Shown here one piece after another: positions 37,160 through 46,225 of a stretch of DNA of 64,000 bases. The stretch covers positions 1 to 64,000 of the forward strand of contig CAJFUB010000039.1 of NCBI GenBank assembly GCA_904420095.1, given 5' to 3'. The position numbers and the translations under genes were made by a program. The stretch comes from an uncultured Clostridia bacterium (lineage in GTDB: Bacteria > Bacillota > Clostridia > UBA1212 > UBA1255). The first letter of the stretch is position 1. Every line of letters begins with the position of its first letter. The notes beneath the pieces are model-generated. The model worked only from the letters and a program-made list of their open reading frames with translations, ran no database searches and had not been told where the DNA came from.

Positions 37160-37519
37160 TTATTCTCCTTTCAAGAATTCGTCGAGAAGTCTGCAAATGA
37201 TATCTTTCTTTGCGCGACTGAGTCCTTTGCTTTTCTCCGGATTTGAAAGCTCATGTGCGATGTCGATCATCAGCTGCCGCTGCGATTCTGACAGCCGGTC
37301 GATCGAGAGAACGGCTTCCTCCCGCAGTCCGGCAATCGTATTCAGCGATACGCCGAACAAAACGGCTAAGCCGACCATATGCTCCAGAGAAGGCGTCTTA
37401 TAGTTGTTTTCCCACCGTCCGACCGTCACAGCAGATACGTTCAGGGCGTAGGCGACCTGCTCCTGCGTCATTTTTCGAAGCATTCTCTGTTCTTTTATTA
37501 CCTTTCCCATGTCATACAT
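37160..37519 (-). CDS. XRE-family DNA-binding regulator (first of pair)
   Basis: Regulator of 119 residues with an N-terminal HTH (TQEQVAYALNVSAVTVGRWENNYKTP) and helical C-terminal region (LSESQRQLMIDIAHELS ... IICRLLDEFLKGE). It is the first gene of a tandem paralogous pair; the next starts 2 bp beyond the stop. AAGGAGGGG precedes ATG 37519. It faces the unknown gene at 37643 across a promoter carrying a perfect palindrome, a typical autoregulatory layout. Confidence 0.9.
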   Translation of the reverse strand: MYDMGKVIKEQRMLRKMTQEQVAYALNVSAVTVGRWENNYKTPSLEHMVGLAVLFGVSLNTIAGLREEAVLSIDRLSESQRQLMIDIAHELSNPEKSKGLSRAKKDIICRLLDEFLKGE

Positions 37520-37554
37520 ATTATATCCCCTCCTTAAAATTAATTTTAACAATC

Positions 37555-37606
37555 TTGACATTACCTTTAGGTAATATTATTATTTATTTTCATAACCCTA
37601 TAGGTA
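37555..37606 (+). promoter_or_regulatory. Promoter with palindromic operator in its spacer
   Basis: Plus strand TTGACA (37555-37560), 17-bp spacer, TATTAT (37578-37583). The spacer opens with the palindrome TTACCTTTAGGTAA (37561-37574). A second, imperfect copy AACCCTATAGGTA (37594-37606) covers the expected start of transcription. Both would suit XRE dimers; binding would block the promoter of the gene at 37643. Confidence 0.72.
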
Positions 37607-37642
37607 TTTTTTTATTTATTAATTGAAAAGAGGGAATTATTT

Positions 37643-38059
37643 ATGAAGATTATTCCATTTCTTGGCGCAGAGCATGCGAATGTTCTGGTGATGCTTTGTT
37701 ATGAAGATATTTCTTTTATTTCGGAAACGGAATGTCTGTGCCGCCGCAGGATTGCCAAATTAAAAAAAGAGGCGCTGCTGTGTCTGCGCGCAGCATGCGG
37801 AGAAGTTTATCGAAGGGATGTATTGATCGATCCATTTTGTGCCCTGAATTATATGTCCGTTCGTTGCAATTCAAATATCAAAAATATAACATTAAGGATA
37901 GATCATTATATTGCTGAATATATGGATCGATGGGAAAGTGAATATTGGGAAAAAATCCCCAAAAAAGGGAAACTGCTTACCGCAGCGGAGCTGCTTTCCT
38001 TTCTATATGCAAATTACGATTGCGATCTTCCGTTATTGCCATACGGATTCATTTTCTGA
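37643..38059 (+). CDS. Hypothetical protein divergent from XRE pair
   Basis: Unrecognised protein of 138 residues, predicted cytosolic and mostly helical. It has a basic helix RRRIAKLKKEALLCLRAACGEVYRR (two halves) near residues 34-58, several cysteines, and a Trp/Tyr-rich stretch MDRWESEYWEKIPKKGK. No signal peptide or membrane segment. GAGGG precedes ATG. It is driven by the operator-bearing promoter at 37555-37583 and faces the two XRE genes, so it is probably their regulated target. A short AGAGC-gcg-GCTCT hairpin after the stop may end the transcript. Confidence 0.7.
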   Translation: MKIIPFLGAEHANVLVMLCYEDISFISETECLCRRRIAKLKKEALLCLRAACGEVYRRDVLIDPFCALNYMSVRCNSNIKNITLRIDHYIAEYMDRWESEYWEKIPKKGKLLTAAELLSFLYANYDCDLPLLPYGFIF

Positions 38060-38117
38060 CGGATCTGCGCAGAGCGCGGCTCTTCTCCCTTTTATAGGCG
38101 GCTCCTGAAAATTTTTA

Positions 38118-38146
38118 TTGACAGGATGCCGGATCTGTTGTATCCT
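38118..38146 (+). promoter_or_regulatory. Promoter of tRNA-Glu
   Basis: TTGACA (38118-38123), 17-bp spacer, TATCCT (38141-38146), 15 bp before the mature tRNA 5' end. Confidence 0.78.
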
Positions 38147-38160
38147 AGTAACGAAATTAC

Positions 38161-38235
38161 GGCTCATTGGTCAAGCGGCTAAGACACCGCCCTCTCACGG
38201 CGGAAACAGGGGTTCGATTCCCCTATGAGTCACCA
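38161..38235 (+). tRNA. tRNA-Glu (anticodon CTC)
   Basis: Full cloverleaf: acceptor GGCTCAT/ATGAGTC with encoded CCA, anticodon stem CCGCC/GGCGG around loop CTCTCAC (anticodon CTC), and T-arm AGGGGTTCGATTCCCCT. It is 75 nt including CCA. It has its own promoter and a terminator that starts at its last base. Confidence 0.97.
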
Positions 38236-38275
38236 GACGGAACTGCAGAAATATGCGGTTCCGTCTTTTATATTT
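38235..38275 (+). terminator. Terminator after tRNA-Glu
   Basis: Perfect 9-bp stem AGACGGAAC/GTTCCGTCT (38235-38243, 38258-38266) with a 14-nt loop and the tail TTTTATATTTTT. The left arm begins at the tRNA terminal A. Confidence 0.85.
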
Positions 38276-38338
38276 TTCCAAAAGAATCGTTTTCAGAGAG
38301 GCCGGCGTCTGCCGCGGAAGCACAGGAGTGTGAAAAGA

Positions 38339-38860
38339 ATGCAGTATACCGATACTTATTGTTCGCCGCTTGGCGGCATAACCTTAGCGGGAACCGAAGA
38401 GGCTCTGACCGGCCTGTGGTTTAACGGGCAAAAATATTACCCCGCTGCGCTCGCGCCGGAAAGGGCAGAAAAGGAGCTGCCTGTGTTTCGGTTGACAAAG
38501 AAATGGCTCGATCTCTATTTTCAGGGAAAAATCCCGGATTTTACGCCGCCTCTGTGCCCAGAGGGTTCCGCGTTCCGTCTTTCCGTGTGGGAAATCCTGA
38601 AGCAGATTCCGTACGGTGAGGTTACAACCTACGGAGATATCGCGCGTCAGATTGCCGGGCAGAACCAGATGGAATCCATGTCCGCACAGGCGGTAGGCGG
38701 CGCGGTCGCCCATAATCCGATTTCAATCCTGATCCCGTGCCACAGGGTTGTGGGAAGCGGCGGAAGCCTGACAGGCTATGCGGGCGGGATCGACAAAAAG
38801 CTCTATTTACTGAAACTGGAAAAAGTCGATACTACAAAATTTACAATTCCCGCCAAATGA
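38339..38860 (+). CDS. ogt: Methylated-DNA--protein-cysteine methyltransferase
   Basis: Suicide repair protein that removes O6-alkyl groups from guanine. It is 173 residues from ATG 38339. The active-site motif IPCHRV and the helix-turn-helix region YGEVTTYGDIAR are clear, and the N-terminal ribonuclease-like domain (about 1-85) is present. The longer frame to 38225 runs through the tRNA terminator and is rejected. GGAG lies 8-10 nt before the start. Confidence 0.93.
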   Translation: MQYTDTYCSPLGGITLAGTEEALTGLWFNGQKYYPAALAPERAEKELPVFRLTKKWLDLYFQGKIPDFTPPLCPEGSAFRLSVWEILKQIPYGEVTTYGDIARQIAGQNQMESMSAQAVGGAVAHNPISILIPCHRVVGSGGSLTGYAGGIDKKLYLLKLEKVDTTKFTIPAK

Positions 38861-38895
38861 AAAAAACGGGGAGGAATCCGAAAGATTCCCCCCCG
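38861..38895 (-). terminator. Terminator of MBL-fold gene
   Basis: Minus strand stem GGGGgGGAATC/GATTCCtCCCC with 5-nt loop followed by a G and seven T. Placed between the convergent ogt and MBL-fold genes; on the plus strand the tail lacks T. Confidence 0.85.
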
Positions 38896-38914
38896 CCAGT
38901 AAAAAGCGGCGTTC

Positions 38915-39745
38915 TTAACGATTGGTATCAAAGATCGCATGCTCCTGCATGCTCGTGATCGGCTCCGCACCCAGCCGTTCCATCCATGCGCGGACCTCCA
39001 GCGTTTTCCAGGGACCGCTTCCGGCCCTCCAGCCGTGAGGCGTATTCGTCCAGAGCCAGTCCGGTGTCGGCCAGAATGCATAACGCGGCGCGATCGCCTC
39101 ATACACCGGAAGCTCTACGCCGTTTTGTCCGTGGTGCGCCATTTGTACCGCATCCGCCTTCAGCGCAGAACGATCCTCCGCATACGAAGCAAGCAGCTCT
39201 TCTCCTCCCTGTCTGCCAAGATCACCCAGGAAAATCATTTTAAAAGTTTTTTCTCCCGGCAGATGTTCCGTAATCCGAAACACGATGGAAAGATTATTGA
39301 TAAAATCTTCTTTCAGCGATTCGTTCACGACGCGCAGCACATCAATTCTGACGTTGTCCGTTTCAAAGGATTCCCCCGCTTTCAGGATATGAACCGGATA
39401 CGGCGTGATCTGAAGCGCCGAGCGAAAGCGGATGATGTCATTGATCGTCTGATCCTTGTCAAGAACCATAAAATCCGCCGGCGCAGGGCTGTAGCACACA
39501 AGGTCTGCCGTGATATCCGCTTCGGGATGCTCGGAAAGCGTAACAAAAACATCGTGATGGTCATGATGCGGATGCGTCAGGAACCAGAAATCAATATGTC
39601 CTCCGTGTTCGCGCACAAGCCGTTTAAACTCGGGCGCATCGCCCTCCGTGCCGCCGTCCACTGCGATGAGCTTTCCGCCGTCCGTAACCAGAAGAAATCC
39701 CATCATCTGACTTGGAGTGCTGTTATGCATCTGTATGATTTTCAC
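38915..39745 (-). CDS. Metallo-beta-lactamase fold hydrolase
   Basis: Predicted metal-dependent hydrolase of 276 residues, cytosolic. The MBL signature THPHHDHHD gives the first metal ligands, followed by FLGDLG and MAHHGQNG as the later Asp and His ligands. It resembles the ComEC/Rec2-type soluble MBL proteins by its MAHHG motif, but has no membrane part. Substrate unknown. It is divergent from the Lrp-type gene, with overlapping promoter elements between them. Confidence 0.82.
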   Translation of the reverse strand: MKIIQMHNSTPSQMMGFLLVTDGGKLIAVDGGTEGDAPEFKRLVREHGGHIDFWFLTHPHHDHHDVFVTLSEHPEADITADLVCYSPAPADFMVLDKDQTINDIIRFRSALQITPYPVHILKAGESFETDNVRIDVLRVVNESLKEDFINNLSIVFRITEHLPGEKTFKMIFLGDLGRQGGEELLASYAEDRSALKADAVQMAHHGQNGVELPVYEAIAPRYAFWPTPDWLWTNTPHGWRAGSGPWKTLEVRAWMERLGAEPITSMQEHAIFDTNR

Positions 39746-39773
39746 AGAATCATCTCCTTACATAAAAAAATGC

Positions 39774-39802
39774 TTTTCAATATTATACTTTGGTAATATA
39801 AT
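39774..39802 (+). promoter_or_regulatory. Promoter of Lrp-aminotransferase pair, overlapping divergent elements
   Basis: Plus strand TTTTCA (39774-39779), 17-bp spacer, TATAAT (39797-39802). The dyad ATTATA-N9-TATAAT (39782-39802) also offers a -10 for the divergent MBL gene, so one regulator could control both. Confidence 0.55.
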
Positions 39803-39839
39803 AAAAGCAATTGCAAACTTAACCGGGAGGACGATTTGA

Positions 39840-40319
39840 ATGCACAGAATACTGGAATTGCTGGAAAAAAACAGTACGCTCACCGTCAGCGATTTAGCCG
39901 TTATGCTCGACAAAAGCGAAGAGGAAATTTCCGCTGCCATTGAGCAGTTCAAGAAAGACGGAATTATCATCGGCAGCAAACTCCTTGTGGACTGGCAGAA
40001 GACCTCCAGAGAATTTGTCACGGCGTTTATTGAGGTGAAAGTCACGCCGCAGTTCGGAAAAGGCTTCGATCAGATTGCAGAAAGATTCTACCAGTACGAG
40101 CAGGTCAAAACAGTCTATCTGATGTCGGGAGCTTACGATCTTGCGCTGATCATAGAGGGGAAAACGCTGAATGAGGTTGCGCTTTTCGTTGCGGAGCAGC
40201 TTTCCCCCATGGATACCGTCATCAGCACGGCAACGCATTTCGTACTGAAAAAATATAAGCAAGACGGCGTATTATTTGAAAAGCCGCAGGAAGACGAAAG
40301 ATTGGTGATGATGGTTTGA
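39840..40319 (+). CDS. Lrp/AsnC family regulator
   Basis: Transcription regulator of 159 residues: an N-terminal winged helix (about 1-50) and a C-terminal RAM/AsnC ligand-binding domain (about 60-140; FIEVKV, VYLMSGAYDLALIIEG). It is coupled to an aminotransferase gene by a 4-bp overlap. This order and the protein types match Bacillus alaR-alaT (yugG-yugH), so it may respond to alanine or another amino acid; that is inference. Confidence 0.9.
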   Translation: MHRILELLEKNSTLTVSDLAVMLDKSEEEISAAIEQFKKDGIIIGSKLLVDWQKTSREFVTAFIEVKVTPQFGKGFDQIAERFYQYEQVKTVYLMSGAYDLALIIEGKTLNEVALFVAEQLSPMDTVISTATHFVLKKYKQDGVLFEKPQEDERLVMMV

Positions 40320-41488
40320 ATTTCAGCCAGCTGTTTAACCAGACGCTTACTGAGCTGCCGCCGTCCGGAATCCGAAAGCTGTTTGATATTGCGGCTACGA
40401 TGGACGACGTCATCTCGCTGGGTATAGGGGAGCCGGATTTTCCGACGCCCTGGCACGTGCGAAATGCCGCTATCCAGACATTGGAGAAAAGCAGAACAAA
40501 ATATACTGCAAACGCGGGTATGGCCGAGCTCCGCGCGGAAATCTCGGCATATTTGAAACGTCGTTTCCAGCTTGCCTATCATCCGGACAGGGAAATTTTG
40601 GTTACCGTCGGAGGCAGCGAAGCAATCGACCTTGCCATGCGCACCTTTATTCGTCCGGGCGACGAAGTTATCGTACCGCTCCCAAGCTTCGTATGCTACG
40701 GCCCCCTGGCCGCTCTCTGCGGGGCAAAAGTGGTAACAATCGACATGCGCGCGGAGGATCAATTCAAGCTGACGCCAGAGCTTTTGAAAAATGCGATAAC
40801 AGCCAGAACGAAGCTGCTGGTATTGCCCTTTCCGAATAATCCGACCGGCTCAGTTTTAGAACGCCAAGAGCTGGAAGCCCTGGCCGCAGTTCTGTGGGGG
40901 ACCGACATCATGGTCCTTTCTGATGAAATTTACAGCGAGCTGACATATACTGGCACACGCCATACTTCCATCGCAGAGCTGCCCGGAATGAAGGAACGTA
41001 CGATTCTTGTAAACGGCTTTTCCAAAACGTATTCTATGACGGGCTGGCGTCTTGGTTACGCGTGCGCCGAGCCGGAGGTCATAGCAAATATGACAAAGCT
41101 CCATCAATATGCAATCATGTGCGCCCCCACGACAAGCCAGTTCGCCGCAATTGAAGCGCTGCGGAACGGAGATGACGACGTAAGCGCAATGCGTCAGGAA
41201 TACGATTACAGGAGAAAATTCATTGTAAACGGCTTTAATAAGCTGGGGCTGACCTGTTTCGAGCCGCTCGGAGCATTTTACTGTTTTCCGTCCATTCAAA
41301 GCACGGGCCTGTCCTCCGAACGCTTCTGTGACGAGCTGCTCCGCAAAGAAAAGGTCGCCATTGTGCCGGGCTGTGCGTTCGGTCAAAGCGGCGAGGGCTT
41401 CGTAAGGGTTTCCTATGCGTACTCGATCGATCATATCAAAAAAGCGCTCAGCGCGATCGGCCGTTTTTTGGAAACGGCAGTGAAATAG
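40316..41488 (+). CDS. PLP-dependent aminotransferase, class I/II
   Basis: Fold-type I aminotransferase of 390 residues, cytosolic. The PLP lysine lies in NGFSKTYSMTGWRLGY; other anchors are GIGEPDFPTP, FPNNPTG and SDEIYSELTY. It starts at TTG 40316, overlapping the stop of the Lrp gene. The pair resembles alaR-alaT of Bacillus, suggesting alanine transaminase, but aspartate or aromatic substrates cannot be excluded from sequence. Confidence 0.92.
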   Translation: MNFSQLFNQTLTELPPSGIRKLFDIAATMDDVISLGIGEPDFPTPWHVRNAAIQTLEKSRTKYTANAGMAELRAEISAYLKRRFQLAYHPDREILVTVGGSEAIDLAMRTFIRPGDEVIVPLPSFVCYGPLAALCGAKVVTIDMRAEDQFKLTPELLKNAITARTKLLVLPFPNNPTGSVLERQELEALAAVLWGTDIMVLSDEIYSELTYTGTRHTSIAELPGMKERTILVNGFSKTYSMTGWRLGYACAEPEVIANMTKLHQYAIMCAPTTSQFAAIEALRNGDDDVSAMRQEYDYRRKFIVNGFNKLGLTCFEPLGAFYCFPSIQSTGLSSERFCDELLRKEKVAIVPGCAFGQSGEGFVRVSYAYSIDHIKKALSAIGRFLETAVK

Positions 41489-41509
41489 CATATTCGGGGA
41501 GGAAATTGC

Positions 41510-43849
41510 ATGCAGCTTTCGGAAGGCAGCAGATGGATCTGGGTAAAGGATTTCCCATTTCAGGAAAATTGTTATTGCCAGTTTTCGGAAAAATTTATCG
41601 TCGCAGAAGCAGGAATTCCTGTATTGGTACATATCAGTGCGGACAGTCAATACGCGCTTTGGGTAAACGGACAGTTCGCGGATTTCGGCCAATATGCCGA
41701 TTATCCAGAATTTAAGGTTTTTGATGAAATCGATATCACCGCGTTCGTTACGGAGGGCACAAACGAGCTGCTGATTCTTGCCTATTATCAGGGCACGGAT
41801 ACCTCAACCTACAGAAAAGGCCCTGCAGGCGTTATTTTTGACGTCACAAGCGGCGGTCAGACACTTGCGGTCAGCGGTACGCAGACACGTTCCCGAGTTG
41901 CCTCAGGATTCCGGAACGGTCCGATGGAGCTTGTCAGCGGCCAGCTGGGGTATTCCTTTGAATACAACGCGGCGGAGGACGGGAAAAACGAATGGCTCGC
42001 CTCCGTTCCCGTCAACGGGCCGGCCAAGCTGTATCCTCGTCCTGTGCCGAAGCTGCGCATCGGCGGCCGTGCGCCGGCATCCGTCGTGGCGCAGGGCTTT
42101 TTTATGCTTCATCCTGCGTATCGGGAACAGACGACGGCGGTTAAAATGCAGCGCGCATTTCTGTCCGCCGCAAGCCTTTCGGAAATTTCCGAACAAAATT
42201 GCGTGGCGCCCTATGTTCTTGCGGAGGGACATCCTCTGCGCTGCGCTGCGGATTCTCTTTCTCCGGTTCATGCGGGCGAGAACGGAATCTATATCGTAAT
42301 CGATCTCGGGGCCGAGGAGTCCGGCTGCTTCGAGCTGGATCTGGAGGCTGCCGCCGGTACGGTCGTAAATATCGGATACGGAGAGCATCTGGACGATTTG
42401 CGCGTTCGTACCAGCGTCGGCGGAAGATGCTTCGCCGCAAAATATACCTGTCGAAAGGGCCGAAACAAATACACGCATTTCAACAAGCGCTTCGGGTGCA
42501 GATATATCGCGCTGTACATCGAGGCGTTTCGTTTTACGCTTTATTACGCCGGCATCAGGCCGTGCGAATATCCCTTCCGCGAGGCGGGAAAATTTTCCTG
42601 CTCCGATTCGCTCCATAATAAAATATATGAAGTCTGCCTGAGAACGCTGCGACTCAGTGCGCATGAGCATTACGAGGACTGTCCGTGGAGAGAGCAGGCG
42701 CTGTATTCCATGGATTCCCGCAATCAGATCTTATGCGGATATTATGCGTTCGGAGAATACGCGCTGCCGCGGGAAAGCATCCGTCTGCTCTGCCTGGGCC
42801 TTCGCCCGGACGGCTTACTGGAGTTATGCGCGCCGGCCCGGGTTCCCTGCGTCATTCCCTCCTTCTCGCTGATCTGGATTCTGGAGCTGTATGAATATGT
42901 CTTGTATTCGGGCGATCTCACGTTTGCCGGAGAAATGTGGCCGTGCGCAGAAACCATTCTCCGGACGTTCTGGCGCAGCGCAAGAGGCCGCGACCTGCAG
43001 GGACCGATGCTGGGACCGGGATACTGGAATTTTTATGAATGGGCGCAGGGCCTTTCCGACGGATTCCCGGAAAATTTGCGCGACAAAAACGATTATAGAA
43101 ATTATGACGGACCGCTGAGCGTTTTTTACATTCTGGCGCTTTCCTGCATGATCAAAATTGCAAAGCTCCTGCATTCCGGACAGATCTCCGTGCATGCCGA
43201 CAGCGCTCCGGATTCACAGGAAATTGATTTTTTGGAAAAAATCTCCTGGTGCGAATTATTATATTCCGGCGCCGTTCATTCCTTTCATGACGCCTTCTGG
43301 GACAGCGACGCGGAGGCATACTGCACATACGTTGTGAATGGAGAAAAAGTCCATTTTTCCGAGCTGATGAACGCGCTTGCTTTATACGCCGGGCTTGTTC
43401 CGCAGAGTCATGTCCGGAGAGTGGCGGATCTGCTTTCCGGCAGGGCTGCGTGTACGCCGTCGCTTGTTCCGATTACGCTGAGCTACGCGATTTTTAAATA
43501 CGAAGCGCTTCTGTCGGTCGGCGGCGCATATACCGATTTCGTATTCGGTGACGTCGCGGAAAAATGGGGCTCCATGCTGTTCCGCAACGCAACGTCTTTC
43601 TGGGAAACGATTGACGGCGCCTGGGCGTTTGATAACGCGGGAAGTCTTTGCCACGGCTGGTCCGCGACGCCGGTTGTCCTGTATTACAAATATTTGCTCG
43701 GCATTTCACCGAAAGAGTGCGGTTTTGCCGACTACCGTTTTCAGCCGGTAAAATTAAAGGCGCCGATCACGGCAGCCGGGGTGATTCCCCGGGCGGATCA
43801 CGCGCCCTTACACGTTGAAATTACACACAACGGGTTTAATTTGTCATAG
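41510..43849 (+). CDS. GH78-like (alpha-L-rhamnosidase family) protein
   Basis: Predicted glycoside hydrolase of 779 residues without a signal peptide. An N-terminal beta-sandwich (about 1-170) and a second beta region are followed by the (alpha/alpha)6 barrel (about 385-700). The motif [15 protein letters not shown] matches the acidic motif of GH78 (DCPxRxExxxW/YxxD), and SFWETIDG...CHGWSATP the later conserved block. Cytosolic rhamnosidases take up imported oligosaccharides. GGGGAGG precedes ATG 41510. It follows the aminotransferase by 21 bp and may be co-transcribed, an unusual pairing. Its stop overlaps the convergent metK end by 6 bp. Confidence 0.82.
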   Translation: MQLSEGSRWIWVKDFPFQENCYCQFSEKFIVAEAGIPVLVHISADSQYALWVNGQFADFGQYADYPEFKVFDEIDITAFVTEGTNELLILAYYQGTDTSTYRKGPAGVIFDVTSGGQTLAVSGTQTRSRVASGFRNGPMELVSGQLGYSFEYNAAEDGKNEWLASVPVNGPAKLYPRPVPKLRIGGRAPASVVAQGFFMLHPAYREQTTAVKMQRAFLSAASLSEISEQNCVAPYVLAEGHPLRCAADSLSPVHAGENGIYIVIDLGAEESGCFELDLEAAAGTVVNIGYGEHLDDLRVRTSVGGRCFAAKYTCRKGRNKYTHFNKRFGCRYIALYIEAFRFTLYYAGIRPCEYPFREAGKFSCSDSLHNKIYEVCLRTLRLSAHEHYEDCPWREQALYSMDSRNQILCGYYAFGEYALPRESIRLLCLGLRPDGLLELCAPARVPCVIPSFSLIWILELYEYVLYSGDLTFAGEMWPCAETILRTFWRSARGRDLQGPMLGPGYWNFYEWAQGLSDGFPENLRDKNDYRNYDGPLSVFYILALSCMIKIAKLLHSGQISVHADSAPDSQEIDFLEKISWCELLYSGAVHSFHDAFWDSDAEAYCTYVVNGEKVHFSELMNALALYAGLVPQSHVRRVADLLSGRAACTPSLVPITLSYAIFKYEALLSVGGAYTDFVFGDVAEKWGSMLFRNATSFWETIDGAWAFDNAGSLCHGWSATPVVLYYKYLLGISPKECGFADYRFQPVKLKAPITAAGVIPRADHAPLHVEITHNGFNLS

Positions 43850-45007
43850 CTTTACGGTCTCTTCCCACCTCAGCCCGCTGTTTTCTTTCCCGAAGTGCCC
43901 GTAATTCGTAGTTTTTGCATAAATCGGCTTCCGCAGATCAAGATATTTTATGATTGCGGCAGGCCGAAGATCGAATCGCGCCAAAATGCGTTCTTCAATT
44001 TCCGAAACGGGGATTTTTTCAGTGCCGAACGTCTCTACCCGAACGGAAACGGGCTGCGCCACGCCGATTGCATACGCAAGCTGAAGCTCGCAGCGGTCCG
44101 CAAGGCCGGAGGCCACCACGCTTTTGGCGATATGCCTGGCCATGTAGGCGGCGCTCCGATCCACCTTCGTGGGATCTTTTCCGCTGAAGCTGCCTCCGCC
44201 GTGCCGGCCTACTCCGCCGTAAGTATCCACGATAATTTTACGCCCCGTGAGGCCCGAATCCCCGCACGGTCCGCCGATCACGAAACGTCCCGTGGGATTT
44301 ACATAAATTTTTGTATGCTCGTCCATATATTCTGCCGGAATCACCGGGCGGATCACCTGTGCGCGGATGCCTTCCCGTACTGTTTCGATATCGGTATCAG
44401 CGGAATGCTGCGAGGATATGACAATCGTATCAACCCGCAAGGGCTTTCCCTCCGAATCATATTCCACGGTAACCTGACTCTTTCCGTCAGGCCGAAGATA
44501 CGGCAAAACGCCGTTTTTCCGTACATCAGTCAGACGCGCAGTAAGCTTATGCGCCAGACTGATCGGCAGGGGCATCAGTTCTTTTGTTTCGCTGCACGCA
44601 TAGCCGAACATCATTCCCTGGTCGCCTGCCCCATTTTCGTTTTCCGCGGTTTCGCTTCCCGACTGCTTTGCCTCCATAGATTTGTCCACTCCTAAGGCAA
44701 TATCGGGAGACTGCTCATGAACGCAACTGATCACCGCACATGTATTTCCGTCAAAGCCCATTTCCGAGCTCGTATACCCAATGTCCAGAATCGTTTTCCG
44801 CGCGATTGCGGCAAAGTCGACATACGTTTCCGTAGTGATCTCTCCCATAATAAAAATCTGCCCCGTCGCCGCGGTCACTTCGCAAGCGACGCGCGCCATC
44901 GGATCCTCCCGAAGAATCGCGTCCAGGATTCTGTCCGCGATTTGGTCGCAGATTTTATCGGGATGTCCTTCGGTTACGGATTCTGAAGTAAAAAGATTTC
45001 TTGCCAT
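43844..45007 (-). CDS. metK: S-adenosylmethionine synthetase
   Basis: Makes SAM from methionine and ATP. It is 387 residues with the signatures [28 protein letters not shown] and [19 protein letters not shown]. The 130 bp upstream hold a plain promoter (45069-45096) and no SAM riboswitch, so control by SAM at the RNA level is not evident. It is convergent with the GH78-like gene. Confidence 0.98.
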   Translation of the reverse strand: MARNLFTSESVTEGHPDKICDQIADRILDAILREDPMARVACEVTAATGQIFIMGEITTETYVDFAAIARKTILDIGYTSSEMGFDGNTCAVISCVHEQSPDIALGVDKSMEAKQSGSETAENENGAGDQGMMFGYACSETKELMPLPISLAHKLTARLTDVRKNGVLPYLRPDGKSQVTVEYDSEGKPLRVDTIVISSQHSADTDIETVREGIRAQVIRPVIPAEYMDEHTKIYVNPTGRFVIGGPCGDSGLTGRKIIVDTYGGVGRHGGGSFSGKDPTKVDRSAAYMARHIAKSVVASGLADRCELQLAYAIGVAQPVSVRVETFGTEKIPVSEIEERILARFDLRPAAIIKYLDLRKPIYAKTTNYGHFGKENSGLRWEETVKL

Positions 45008-45068
45008 ATTTTCCGATTAACTCCTTTTCTGAAATTACAAATAAAGCCTGATCTGTAAACGCATTAAC

Positions 45069-45096
45069 AGTATATCATAATTCACCACGTATACAA
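45069..45096 (-). promoter_or_regulatory. Promoter of metK
   Basis: Minus strand TTGTAT (45091-45096), 16-bp spacer, TATACT (45069-45074), about 60 bp before the start codon. Confidence 0.55.
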
Positions 45097-45137
45097 ATCA
45101 AAATTTTACGCAAAATATCCGCGAAAGGGTGGTTAGC

Positions 45138-45347
45138 ATGATTTCCAAAACAGGAAACGAACTTCCGATCGGATTTGCCATGGAGCTTGCTTCAGATCTC
45201 GACGCCATGGATATCTTCGCCGAAATGAGCGAAAATGACCAGCAGGTCTGGATCGACGGCGCAAGAAGAATGAATACAAAAGACGAGATGCGCCGCTACG
45301 TTCACTCCATCGCAGATCAAATGAAACAGAAAAAAAATCATAAATAA
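45138..45347 (+). CDS. Small helical protein of unknown function
   Basis: A 69-residue acidic-then-basic helical protein (LPIGFAMELASDLDAMDIFAEM ... MRRYVHSIADQ). ATG 45138 follows AAAGGGTGG; an in-frame GTG at 45129 lies inside that site. It resembles the C-terminal helical segment found in YdeI/OmpD-associated-type proteins and in many small Clostridial hypothetical proteins, but I cannot assign a function. It is followed by a bidirectional terminator. Confidence 0.75.
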   Translation: MISKTGNELPIGFAMELASDLDAMDIFAEMSENDQQVWIDGARRMNTKDEMRRYVHSIADQMKQKKNHK

Positions 45348-45366
45348 AAGCAGTATCTTTAATAAA

Positions 45367-45426
45367 ATAAAAAGCGCGGCGGCCGGGTGCTCTTATGTAC
45401 AAGTCCCAGCCGCCGGCTTTATTTCC
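45367..45426. terminator. Bidirectional terminator
   Basis: Long stem AGC..GGCGGC pairing GCCGCC.GCT (45373-45418) with a large loop, T-rich on the right and A-rich on the left, so it can serve both the small plus gene and the minus BFD-like gene that converge here. Confidence 0.65.
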
Positions 45427-45435
45427 TTCGCACGA

Positions 45436-45633
45436 TTATTTATATAGCTTCAATGCGATGACGTCTAAAATTCTGTCATGACATTTTCCGCAGCCCGTTG
45501 AACAGCTTGTGATCTTCTGTACGTCTTCAAATGCGCTTTCAAGGTCCCCGAATGTTTTTGCCTCGGCCAGCGCCGCATCAATGTCTGCCAGGGTAACATG
45601 CTTACAAAAGCAGATCGTTTCGTTTGCCTCCAT
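45436..45633 (-). CDS. BFD-like [2Fe-2S]-binding protein
   Basis: A 65-residue protein matching the bacterioferritin-associated ferredoxin-like domain: CFC near residues 8-10 and CSTGCGKC near 44-51 supply the four cluster ligands (CxC-x32-38-CxxC). Free-standing copies are common in Clostridia and may carry electrons or help iron release. AGGTGTG precedes ATG. It is the last ordinary gene before the accessory island. Confidence 0.85.
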   Translation of the reverse strand: MEANETICFCKHVTLADIDAALAEAKTFGDLESAFEDVQKITSCSTGCGKCHDRILDVIALKLYK

Positions 45634-45803
45634 AACGACACACCTCCATTTTTTTGTATTATTGCACAGTATATGCCAAAAAGCAAGTCTCGGTTTGACT
45701 GCCGGAAGTGTCGGAATGTAGTGCTACAATACAAATTGGACAGAAGAGGGAGGAAAAAAAGTAGAGGAGCAGTGTAATACAAGACACGCGCTGTCCGCGA
45801 GCA

Positions 45804-46225
45804 TATCCGGAGCAAAGCGCCTATTCTTCCGCTGATTTTCTGGAGAAGATGGCGGCGGGGTTCAAACGCCGCGGCATACAAGTAGAGTGCGTGCAGACGG
45901 ATAACGGATTTGCGTTTACCAATCGCTTTTCCAACAGCAAGAAAGATTTGCCCACCCACTTTGAGCTGACCGCTGCACGCCTTGGTATCCGTCACAAACT
46001 CATCCGCCCTTATACGCCTCGTCACAACGGCAAGGTGGAACGCAGCCACCGGGAGGATCAAAAGCGTTTCTACGACTCGCACCGCTTCTTCTCTCTTGCC
46101 GATTCTAGTGTGCAGCTCACCGCACACTAAATCGCTCCAATAATTTACCTATGCGCCCTCTTGCCTGGCTCTCTCCTAAAGAAAAACTGCTTTCTTTTTT
46201 TCTCTCTGTACAAGATGTACGATAA
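45804..46225 (+). pseudogene. IS481-like transposase remnant (integrase core, 3' part)
   Basis: C-terminal part of a DDE/rve integrase. In frame from about 45804 it reads YPEQSAYSSADFLEKM, then the catalytic block QTDNGFAFTNRF, GIRHKLIRPYTPRHNGKVER and HREDQKRFY. The frame stops at 46130, but in another frame the usual C-terminus continues with NRSNNLPMRPLAWLSPKEK to 46225. The HTH and the first catalytic Asp are missing and no start codon precedes it. So this is a truncated, frameshifted copy. Terminal inverted repeats were not found. Confidence 0.85.

Noticed and set aside
43895-44695. 266-residue plus-strand ORF
   Set aside because: Antisense to metK.
45008-45137. SAM riboswitch before metK
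   Set aside because: Looked for the paired core and terminator; the gap is 130 bp with only a simple promoter.
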